NCBI GenBank assembly: GCA_013001905.1
Contig: JABDLC010000034.1
Span: forward strand, 1-33,331
Reading direction: 5' to 3'
Source: Gammaproteobacteria bacterium
Lineage (GTDB): Bacteria; Pseudomonadota; Gammaproteobacteria; Steroidobacterales; GCA-2729495
DNA length: 33,331 nucleotides
The notes beneath the pieces are model-generated. The model was given only the letters and a program-made list of their open reading frames with translations. It did not search any database and had not been told where the DNA came from. Both the position numbers and the translations under genes were made by a program. This document shows, in pieces, positions 26,867 to 33,331 of this stretch. The first letter of the stretch is position 1; the number at the start of each line of letters is the position of its first letter.

Positions 26867-28195
26867 TCAGGCGGCGCTCCGCACGGCATCGGCGATGCGG
26901 TCGGCAACCTGGCCGACTTCGGACTCGTCATCCCCCTCCACCATGACCCGGATGACCGGCTCTGTGCCCGAGGCGCGCAGCACCACCCGGCCGCGGTCGC
27001 CGAGCTGGTCCTCAACCGCCCGCACGGCGTCTCTGATCGGCGCAGCGTCCAGATCCGGTCGCGTTTTAACACGCACGTTAACCAGAGTCTGGGGGTACCG
27101 CGGCATGCCGGCGGCCAGCTCTGCGAGCGTCTTGCCGGTTTCGCGGAGCACGGTCAGCACCTGTAAAGCGCTGACCAGGCCGTCACCGGTCGTGGTCTTA
27201 TCAAGGCACAGCAGATGCCCGGAGGTTTCACCGCCCAGGATGCCATCATGCTCGTGCAGCATCTCCAGCACATAGCGATCGCCAACGTCGGCGCGCAGGA
27301 ATTTAATGCCACGCTCCGTCAAAGACTTCTCGAGCCCGAGGTTACTCATCAGAGTACCCACCACCGGGCCGCTCAGTGTGCCCTGCTGATTGCGGACGGT
27401 GGCGAGCACGTAGAGCAACTGATCGCCGTCAATGAGTGCGCCATTGTGATCAACCATCACCAGCCGGTCACCGTCACCATCGAGGGCAATACCCACATCA
27501 GCGCCCACACCTTTAACAGTGGCCTGCAGTAATTCCGGATGGGTGCTGCCACAGTCCAGATTAATGTTTTTGCCGTTCGGCGAGCAGCCGATCGGCACCA
27601 CGTCAGCACCCAACTCCGACAGCACCCGGGGCGCTACTTTGTAACCCGCGCCGTTGGAGCCATCGATCGCGATCTTCATGCCGTCGAGCCGCATCTCCGG
27701 CGGCACGGTGGAGAGCGCAAACCACTGGTACTGTGTCCGGGAATTGTCGATGCGCCGGGCGCGGCCCAGCAATTCAGAAGGCCGGGTGATCGCCGGTTCC
27801 GTCAGCTTCGCTTCGATGGCGCGTTCAATTTCGTCAGACAACTTGCGGCCCTGACGGTCAAAAAACTTGATGCCGTTGTCCTGAAACGGATTGTGCGAGG
27901 CGCTGATAACCACGCCCAGATCAGCGCCCAGTGAACGTGTCAGGTAAGCAATGCCCGGGGTTGGCAACGGACCGAGTAACAACACGTCCATACCGGCCGC
28001 TACAAAACCGGCTTCAAGCGCTGACTCAAACATGTAGCCAGATACACGGGTGTCTTTACCGATAGCAACCGTGCCGCCGTTCGGTGACAGCACCCTCGCC
28101 GCAGCGCTCGCCAGGCGGAGTGCGAATTCAGCGGTTAATGGCTCTTCGCCGACCGTGCCGCGAATACCGTCTGTTCCGAAATATTGTCGCGTCAT
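26867..28195 (-). CDS. glmM: Phosphoglucosamine mutase
   Basis: GlmM converts glucosamine 6-phosphate to glucosamine 1-phosphate on the way to UDP-GlcNAc for peptidoglycan and LPS. The active-site phosphoserine motif ISASHNPFQDNGIK places it at Ser100. The metal site DGDGDR, sugar site GGETSGH and phosphate site RASGTEPVIRVMVEG are all present, in the order expected of the four-domain phosphohexomutase fold. At 442 residues it is the usual length. It starts 17 bases after folP, the standard folP–glmM pairing. Just past its stop is a perfect 12-base palindrome (26841–26852). Confidence 0.98.
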   Translation of the reverse strand: MTRQYFGTDGIRGTVGEEPLTAEFALRLASAAARVLSPNGGTVAIGKDTRVSGYMFESALEAGFVAAGMDVLLLGPLPTPGIAYLTRSLGADLGVVISASHNPFQDNGIKFFDRQGRKLSDEIERAIEAKLTEPAITRPSELLGRARRIDNSRTQYQWFALSTVPPEMRLDGMKIAIDGSNGAGYKVAPRVLSELGADVVPIGCSPNGKNINLDCGSTHPELLQATVKGVGADVGIALDGDGDRLVMVDHNGALIDGDQLLYVLATVRNQQGTLSGPVVGTLMSNLGLEKSLTERGIKFLRADVGDRYVLEMLHEHDGILGGETSGHLLCLDKTTTGDGLVSALQVLTVLRETGKTLAELAAGMPRYPQTLVNVRVKTRPDLDAAPIRDAVRAVEDQLGDRGRVVLRASGTEPVIRVMVEGDDESEVGQVADRIADAVRSAA

Positions 28196-28212
28196 ACTGC
28201 GTACTGCCTTCG

Positions 28213-29103
28213 TTATTCTTTTTCTGCGCCCGCGGTCTCGAGGGCGGCCTGTATTGTAAGTGCTTCGACAGTCTCGCGAACATCGTGCACGCGCACAATA
28301 TGCGCCCCTTTGCCTGCCGCGTACAAGGCGAGCGTCACACTTCCGCCGAGACGATCACGAGCCTTTAGGGCCGCGCTTTGCGCCGCAGTATCGGGCGCTG
28401 CCGCAATACCGGCACTTGCCATAATTGCAGGAATCATGGACTTGCGGGACATGCCGACCAGGATCGGATAACCAGTGTCCAGCAACAACTCCAGCCGGGT
28501 CAGCAGCGCGATGTTGTGCTCCAGCGACTTACCAAAACCAAAACCGGGGTCCAGCACAATCTGCCCCGCAGCTACGCCTTCGGCCTCGCACGCCACAGCG
28601 CGTTCCAGAAGAAACCCGGCAACGTCAGTGACGACGTCTGCATAGCCGGGATTCGACTGCATGGTGCGCGGCTCGCCCTGCATGTGCATCAGACACACCG
28701 GTGCCCCGGACTGTGCCGCCGCCGCCAGCGCGCCCGGCTCCCGCAGTGCACGCACATCGTTCAGCATGGATGCACCCGCCGTCAAAGCCGCCGCCATGAC
28801 TTCCGCTTTACTGGTATCGACAGATAGCGGCGCGCCGGTTTCTTTGCGCAGTGCTTCAATGACTCCGATAATCCGGTCGAGTTCTTGCGCAGCGCTGACC
28901 GGCTGAGCCCCCGGACGGGTCGACTCACCACCGATATCGATGATGTCCGCACCTTCATCCAACATGGTGAGCGCGTGCTCAACCGCCGCTTCGTGCGCCG
29001 TGTAGAGACCGCCGTCAGAAAATGAATCAGGCGTGACGTTCAGCACGCCCATGACCCGGGTTGTGCTGAGATCGAGCACGGAATCAGGAAATTGCAGCTG
29101 CAT
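28213..29103 (-). CDS. folP: Dihydropteroate synthase
   Basis: FolP joins 6-hydroxymethyl-dihydropterin diphosphate and p-aminobenzoate to give dihydropteroate; sulfonamides target it. The motifs in order are GVLNVTPDSFSDGG (residues 19–32), DIGGESTRPGA, VDTSKAEVM, LMHMQGEPRTMQ, DPGFGFGKSLEHN, GMSRKS and VHDVRETVEAL. The 296 residues cover the whole TIM-barrel. The start is fixed by length before the first motif, but no Shine-Dalgarno is visible: a terminator T-run ends three bases before the ATG. It is between ftsH and glmM, as in E. coli. Confidence 0.97.
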   Translation of the reverse strand: MQLQFPDSVLDLSTTRVMGVLNVTPDSFSDGGLYTAHEAAVEHALTMLDEGADIIDIGGESTRPGAQPVSAAQELDRIIGVIEALRKETGAPLSVDTSKAEVMAAALTAGASMLNDVRALREPGALAAAAQSGAPVCLMHMQGEPRTMQSNPGYADVVTDVAGFLLERAVACEAEGVAAGQIVLDPGFGFGKSLEHNIALLTRLELLLDTGYPILVGMSRKSMIPAIMASAGIAAAPDTAAQSAALKARDRLGGSVTLALYAAGKGAHIVRVHDVRETVEALTIQAALETAGAEKE

Positions 29104-29106
29104 AAC

Positions 29107-29138
29107 AAAAAAAGCCGGCCCTGAATAACAGGGCCGGC
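29107..29138 (-). terminator. Terminator after ftsH abutting folP start
   Basis: A perfect 10-bp GC-rich stem (GCCGGCCCTG with CAGGGCCGGC, 5-base loop) is followed on the minus strand by seven T. It begins 12 bases after the ftsH stop, and the T-run ends three bases before the folP ATG. This is a strong intrinsic terminator by form. Confidence 0.85.
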
Positions 29139-29150
29139 ATCGTCAATTGA

Positions 29151-31070
29151 TTAGTGTTGCTCTGCTGCCTTGCCGACATCAGGCCCGCTACCCGACTCCG
29201 GCGTGGCATCGGGTGCCGGTGCTGTCGGCCCGCCACTCGTCCACTCCTCCGGCGGCGGCGGCTCGCGTCCTTCCATGATGGCTCTGATCTGCTTTTCGTC
29301 AATGGTCTCGTACTTGATCAACGCATCGGCCATTGCATGTAGCGTGTCCATCTTGTCGGTCAGAATCTGCGTCGCATGCGCGTAGGTATCGTCAATGATT
29401 TTGCGCACCTCTTCGTCGATCGCGTGCACCGTCACATCGGAGACCTGTTTATGCTGCGTCACCGAACGGCCGAGGAATACCTCGCCCTCTTCCTCGGTGT
29501 ACACCAGCGGGCCCAGGCGGTCTGAGAAGCCCCATTTCGTCACCATGCTGCGCGCCAGTTCAGTCGTGCGCTCAATGTCATTCGATGCGCCGGTCGTCAC
29601 CGCGTCCGGGCCGAAAATCAGCTCCTCCGCAATGCGGCCACCGAACAGGCTCGTAATCTGACTCATCAGTCGGCGCCGGCTGTGGCTGTAGCGATCTTCT
29701 TCGGGCAGGAACATCGTCACGCCCAGGGCACGACCGCGCGGAATAATGGAAACCTTATACACGGGGTCATGATCCGGCACGCTGAGCCCGACAATCGCAT
29801 GCCCCGCCTCGTGGTACGCAGTCAGCTTCTTCTCGTCGTCGCTCATGACCATCGAACGCCGCTCGGTGCCCATCATGATTTTGTCTTTAGCGCGCTCGAA
29901 CTCTTCCATCTGCACGGTGCGCTTGTTGGCTCGCGCAGCGAACAATGCGGCTTCATTCACCAGATTAGCGAGATCGGCGCCCGAAAAACCGGGCGTGCCA
30001 CGGGCGATGACATTGGGTCGCACATCGTCACCCAGCGGCACTTTCCGCATATGCACTTTAAGAATTTGTTCACGACCGCGCACATCAGGCAATGGCACGA
30101 CGACCTGACGGTCGAAGCGGCCCGGGCGCAGCAGCGCCGGATCAAGCACGTCGGGGCGGTTTGTCGCAGCGACGACGATGACACCTTCGTTACCTTCGAA
30201 ACCGTCCATCTCCACCAGCAACTGGTTGAGCGTCTGCTCCCGTTCGTCGTGCCCGCCACCGAGACCGGCGCCGCGATGACGACCGACCGCATCGATCTCA
30301 TCGATAAATATAATGCACGGCGCATGCTTCTTCGCCTGCTCGAACATATCGCGCACGCGGGACGCACCCACACCCACAAACATCTCCACGAAGTCTGAAC
30401 CGGAGATGGTGAAGAACGGCACCTTCGCCTCACCCGCGACTGAGCGCGCCAGCAGCGTTTTACCGGTGCCTGGTGAGCCGACCAGCAACACACCTTTCGG
30501 AATCTTGCCGCCGAGCCGCTGGAACTTGGCCGGGTCCATGAGAAAGTCGACCACTTCGACCAGCTCTTCCTTGGCCTCTTCGACGCCTGCGACATCGGCA
30601 AACGTCACATTCACCTGATCTTCACCGAGCAGCCGCGCGCGGCTTTTGCCGAAAGACAGCGCTCCGCGTCCACCACCACCGCCCTGCATCTGCCGCATGA
30701 AATAAATCCACACGCCGATCAGCAACAGCACGGGGAATGCGTTAATCAAGAGGCTTACCAGAATGCTCTGGCTCTGCGGCTCACTGCCACTGAACGTGAC
30801 ACCGCTGGCGGCCAGCTGACCGATAATCGCCGTGTTGTCGGTTTCAGGGCTAAAGGTTTGGAAGCCACCGCCCGCCTTCAGATTGCCGCTGATTTCGCGG
30901 CCATCGAACACGACGCTGTCCACCATCCCGGACTCAACGTAGTCCAGAAACTGTGAGTATTCGATAGTCGATGTCCGGCTCTGCTGATTCGGCGCAAAAT
31001 TATTGAAAACCGACAGCAGGACAATCGCAATGACAACCCAGAGAATGACGTTCTTGGCAAGTTCGTTCAC
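29151..31070 (-). CDS. ftsH: ATP-dependent zinc metalloprotease FtsH
   Basis: FtsH is a hexameric inner-membrane AAA+ protease that degrades LpxC, sigma-32 and damaged membrane proteins. Two membrane segments (about 7–24 and 103–122) flank a periplasmic domain. The Walker A motif GSPGTGKT (198–205) and Walker B IIFIDE (253–258) are present, and the second region of homology includes [20 protein letters not shown]. The zinc site HEAGH is at 420–424. The C-terminal tail is Pro/Gly/Ser-rich. At 639 residues it matches E. coli. The start is GTG with GGAG six bases away. It follows rlmE by 61 bases, and a strong terminator follows its stop. Confidence 0.98.
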   Translation of the reverse strand: MNELAKNVILWVVIAIVLLSVFNNFAPNQQSRTSTIEYSQFLDYVESGMVDSVVFDGREISGNLKAGGGFQTFSPETDNTAIIGQLAASGVTFSGSEPQSQSILVSLLINAFPVLLLIGVWIYFMRQMQGGGGGRGALSFGKSRARLLGEDQVNVTFADVAGVEEAKEELVEVVDFLMDPAKFQRLGGKIPKGVLLVGSPGTGKTLLARSVAGEAKVPFFTISGSDFVEMFVGVGASRVRDMFEQAKKHAPCIIFIDEIDAVGRHRGAGLGGGHDEREQTLNQLLVEMDGFEGNEGVIVVAATNRPDVLDPALLRPGRFDRQVVVPLPDVRGREQILKVHMRKVPLGDDVRPNVIARGTPGFSGADLANLVNEAALFAARANKRTVQMEEFERAKDKIMMGTERRSMVMSDDEKKLTAYHEAGHAIVGLSVPDHDPVYKVSIIPRGRALGVTMFLPEEDRYSHSRRRLMSQITSLFGGRIAEELIFGPDAVTTGASNDIERTTELARSMVTKWGFSDRLGPLVYTEEEGEVFLGRSVTQHKQVSDVTVHAIDEEVRKIIDDTYAHATQILTDKMDTLHAMADALIKYETIDEKQIRAIMEGREPPPPEEWTSGGPTAPAPDATPESGSGPDVGKAAEQH

Positions 31071-31089
31071 GGAAACTCCGTTTATTCAA

Positions 31090-31103
31090 AGGCTTTTCAG
31101 CCT
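31090..31103 (-). other. GAAA-tetraloop hairpin in the ftsH leader
   Basis: Between rlmE and ftsH the minus strand has AGGCT–GAAA–AGCCT followed by TTTG. The stem is perfect but short, and the loop is a stable GNRA type. It may be an RNA processing or stability element. The T-run is too short for a strong terminator. Confidence 0.45.
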
Positions 31104-31131
31104 GATACAACCCTGTACTTAAGGGAAGCTA

Positions 31132-31752
31132 CTATAATCTATATCCACGGGCCGCGATGTAGGTCTCACGACTTTCAGCGCGCGATGCAGCAGGCTTCTG
31201 GACCTTTACATTGTCAAATTGCTCGCGACAGGTCCTGACCAGCTCATCAAATCCTTCGCCCATAAATACTTTCGTCACAAAGGAACCGCCGGATGTAAGG
31301 GTTTGGACAGCCAGATCCAGCGCCAGTTCGGCGAGATACATGCTCCGCGGCTGATCGACGGAACGCATACCACTAATATTGGGGGACATATCCGACATTA
31401 CAAGATCAGCTTTCGCATCTCCCAAAGCCACCATTAGCTGTTGCAGCGCGTCATTATCGGTGAAGTCGCCCTGCATGAACTCAACGCCATCCAGCGGCTC
31501 CATGTCGAGCAAATCCAGCGCGATTACCCTGCCCTTCGGCAGGACTTTGCGCGCCGCAAACTGGCTCCAGCCACCCGGCGCGGCACCCAGGTCGATAACG
31601 ACTGAACCATTGCGGAATAGTCTTTGTTTTTTATCGATTTCTTCCAGTTTATAAACGGCTCGCGAGCGCCAGCCCTCTTTCTGTGCTTTAAGCACATACG
31701 GGTCGCTGAACTGACGCTGTTTCCAGCGCGCACTGGATGATTTTTTAGCCAC
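31132..31752 (-). CDS. rlmE: 23S rRNA 2'-O-ribose U2552 methyltransferase
   Basis: RlmE (RrmJ/FtsJ) methylates U2552 in the A loop of 23S rRNA late in 50S assembly. The SAM-binding segment VIDLGAAPGGWSQFA is at residues 52–66. The catalytic K-D-K-E set appears at Lys35, Asp121, Lys161 and Glu196, three residues lower than in E. coli. At 206 residues it is standard. The start is GTG with no clear Shine-Dalgarno; the upstream stop is only five bases away, so coupling is likely. The rlmE–ftsH order is conserved. Confidence 0.97.
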   Translation of the reverse strand: MAKKSSSARWKQRQFSDPYVLKAQKEGWRSRAVYKLEEIDKKQRLFRNGSVVIDLGAAPGGWSQFAARKVLPKGRVIALDLLDMEPLDGVEFMQGDFTDNDALQQLMVALGDAKADLVMSDMSPNISGMRSVDQPRSMYLAELALDLAVQTLTSGGSFVTKVFMGEGFDELVRTCREQFDNVKVQKPAASRAESRETYIAARGYRL

Positions 31753-31757
31753 AAGCG

Positions 31758-32492
31758 CTATTTTGCAGGCTTGAGCGTGATATCGCCAAACCAGGATCGC
31801 ACGGTTGCTCCGGTGTCGTCTGTATCGGCCGCGACTATGACGGACGTGGCAGGCGGCGCAGTACTCCCGAATGCCGCCTCGTAATCCGCGCTCAGATCGC
31901 GCTGCTCGGTCTGCCAGCCAGAGGGAGTCGCGCCGCCACTGCGGACAACAACCATCACAACGGTATCGGAATACGCATTCGGCACCATGGTGCCAACCGG
32001 CAGATCACGCGCCCATACATAACAGAGCGCCGCGGCCGGCACGTCCTGGTTGTAGAGCAATTTGGCCAGTCGCATCCGGGCGCGGGCAGCCAGCGACAAT
32101 TCTTTGCGATCGCGCGCAAACGTGACGTAAACGCGGGCAGGAAAATCATCACCGGACTTAAGAGTGATATCACTGGCCTCGATGTGAGCACCGATTTTCC
32201 AGCGCCACTCCAGTTTTCCGGGTGCCGACGCGGGCGGCGCCAGCGGGTGCACGAGCGCGCTGGCGGACTGCTCAGCGGTGACCTGCAGAACGGTCTCGTT
32301 ATTTTCTGCAATTAGTTTGTACTGTGCCGGCGATCTGCCCCGCAACTCCATCTGCTGCCAACCGACTATCGTCGCGCCCGGCTGCATGTCAGAAAAGGCA
32401 GCGAGCACCGGCTGGGTTGTTGCTAATGGCAACGCTTTGCCGGCAACCAGCAAACAACCGGTCAGTATGAATACGCGTGCGAATCCTCGCAT
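31758..32492 (-). CDS. DUF3047 family exported protein of unknown function
   Basis: The 244-residue protein begins with a basic and hydrophobic segment (residues 1–32) that looks like a Sec signal peptide. The body matches DUF3047 as I recall it: LEWRWKI near 94–100, FPARVYVTFARD near 118–129, LCYVWARD near 156–163, VPNAYSDTVVMVVVRSG near 169–185, then an RDLSADYEAAFG stretch, a DTDDTGATV segment and a final WFGDITL motif. The predicted location is the periplasm. No enzyme activity is established for the family. It lies two bases after a DUF547 gene and five bases before rlmE, so it is probably in one transcript with both. Confidence 0.8.
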   Translation of the reverse strand: MRGFARVFILTGCLLVAGKALPLATTQPVLAAFSDMQPGATIVGWQQMELRGRSPAQYKLIAENNETVLQVTAEQSASALVHPLAPPASAPGKLEWRWKIGAHIEASDITLKSGDDFPARVYVTFARDRKELSLAARARMRLAKLLYNQDVPAAALCYVWARDLPVGTMVPNAYSDTVVMVVVRSGGATPSGWQTEQRDLSADYEAAFGSTAPPATSVIVAADTDDTGATVRSWFGDITLKPAK

Positions 32493-32494
32493 GC

Positions 32495-33331
32495 TCAGCG
32501 CGGCTCGTTCAGCCGCCAGTCGTAATCGTAGCGAATACGGCCGTTAAATCCGTCCAGCGCTGCCGCGAGGTCCGGCTCGGCGTACTGACTCAGATGGTTT
32601 AGCAAGCCCTCACGGTCAGCGCCGAAGTCAGCGCCGTACCAGTCGTAGATGCTCGACAACCGCAATCGCTTGCCATCCGGCTGCACACCGCGCGGGTGAT
32701 TGATGAATGACCTCGCGGCTTCATCCAGTTGCTCCTCAAGCGCCTCGGCGGTGTAGGCCTGCGCTGCGAGATCGGGGCAACCCATGCTGGCGCAGTTCAC
32801 CGCGTAATGTATGCGCGGGTCCTTAAACAACGGCCGCAGTATGCGGTGCTCAATGTCGTTAAGCGTCAGTGACTGCCCCTGCAGGTTAAACAGTGGCTCA
32901 TTCCACGGACCGAGTCGCAGCAACCCGCCCTTAATGCGGCGGATTGATTTGACCGGGTAATGATCCAGCACCACCGCAACAGTGAGCGCGTTATAGAGGT
33001 TCACCCAGTAAGCAAATTGCTCGTTGCGCCTCAGCGCGCGCGGATCCGTCGCTGCGAGCGCATCAAGGTAGCCCTGCAATCGGGCGCGATCGGCGGCGGT
33101 CACGGCGGCATAGTCAAACAAATTAACGCCTGTTGCGCCTTCCTGCAGGTATGTATCCAGCAGCCCCTGCCAGGCTGAATGATCGACACGTAGCGAGCTT
33201 TGCGCATCATGCGCGGCCCAAAACTCCCAGAGATCAGATTCAGGAATCAGGCTTGCATGCGCCGCCGGCAGAACGGTCAATAGCAACAAGAGCCACGCTC
33301 TTAAAAAGTGAAAACGTCGAATCATCAGCAT
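32495..33331 (-). CDS. DUF547 family exported protein (start at window edge)
   Basis: The 278-residue protein has a clear signal peptide (basic RRFHFLRAW then a leucine run, probable cleavage after AHA at residue 26). The DUF547 core follows: FAYWVNLYNALTVAVVLDHYP, an NDIEHRILRPLF segment, the conserved NCASMGCPDL pair of cysteines (180 and 185), then RSFINHPRG and LSSIYDWYGADF. The predicted location is the periplasm. Function is unknown; the Cys and His residues suggest a catalytic fold, but that is inference. The first visible ATG is at the last three bases of the window (Met3 is an alternative), so a longer form or an upstream ribosome-binding site cannot be checked. Confidence 0.82.
   Translation of the reverse strand: MLMIRRFHFLRAWLLLLLTVLPAAHASLIPESDLWEFWAAHDAQSSLRVDHSAWQGLLDTYLQEGATGVNLFDYAAVTAADRARLQGYLDALAATDPRALRRNEQFAYWVNLYNALTVAVVLDHYPVKSIRRIKGGLLRLGPWNEPLFNLQGQSLTLNDIEHRILRPLFKDPRIHYAVNCASMGCPDLAAQAYTAEALEEQLDEAARSFINHPRGVQPDGKRLRLSSIYDWYGADFGADREGLLNHLSQYAEPDLAAALDGFNGRIRYDYDWRLNEPR

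Noticed and set aside
32450-32492. Lipobox-like LTGC near the N-terminus of the DUF3047 protein.
   Set aside because: The Cys at residue 13 leaves too short a hydrophobic stretch before it, and the hydrophobic segment continues after it. An ordinary Sec signal is more likely.
1-33331. Search for mobile elements, CRISPR arrays, toxin–antitoxin or defence genes.
   Set aside because: None seen. Nearly all sequence is explained by conserved housekeeping genes, and no direct repeat array, transposase or integrase was found.

Overview
This window looks like the chromosome of a gammaproteobacterium. The evidence is the classic block rlmE–ftsH–folP–glmM–secG–tRNA-Leu(GAG) and tRNA-fMet–rimP–nusA–infB–rbfA–truB–rpsO–pnp, the dksA–gluQRS pair, and proteins that align closely with E. 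coli homologues from memory. Three traits point away from Enterobacteria and toward a deeper-branching group such as Xanthomonadales, Nevskiales or Woeseiaceae: an unfused NuoC and NuoD, a DksA without a zinc-binding cysteine set but with a long lysine-rich N-terminus, and a PHB/PHA-type PhaR regulator. I cannot name a genus. The window is almost fully coding and housekeeping, and I see no mobile element, CRISPR array, prophage or defence island.

Layout. Positions 1–2120 lie on the plus strand: dksA (cut by the left edge), gluQRS and a short phaR-like gene. Everything from 2196 to 33331 lies on the minus strand, so 29 protein genes and two tRNAs run in one direction over 31 kb. In their transcription order (right to left) they are: a DUF547 protein, a DUF3047 protein, rlmE, ftsH, folP, glmM, tpiA, secG, tRNA-Leu(GAG), nuoA-B-C-D-E-F-G-H-I-J-K-L-M-N, tRNA-fMet(CAU), rimP, nusA, infB, rbfA, truB, rpsO and pnp. 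The two strands converge at a terminator between phaR and pnp.

How the genes work together. The rimP–pnp segment covers 30S maturation (RimP, RbfA, S15), transcription elongation/termination (NusA), initiation (IF2 and the initiator tRNA itself), tRNA modification (TruB) and RNA decay (PNPase). The nuo block encodes all 13 separate-subunit genes of complex I plus nuoG, that is nuoA to nuoN with nuoC and nuoD unfused. The ftsH block couples membrane proteolysis and 23S rRNA methylation with folate, amino-sugar and triose metabolism and Sec export. The most notable architectural point is that the 14-gene nuo operon sits exactly between the tRNA-Leu and tRNA-fMet genes that are neighbours in E. 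coli.

Regulatory structure is clear at several junctions: a terminator-like hairpin directly before the rimP ribosome-binding site within a structured leader; a self-contained promoter–tRNA-fMet–terminator unit; terminator hairpins whose U-tracts abut the tpiA ribosome-binding site and the folP start codon; and a long hairpin between rpsO and pnp.
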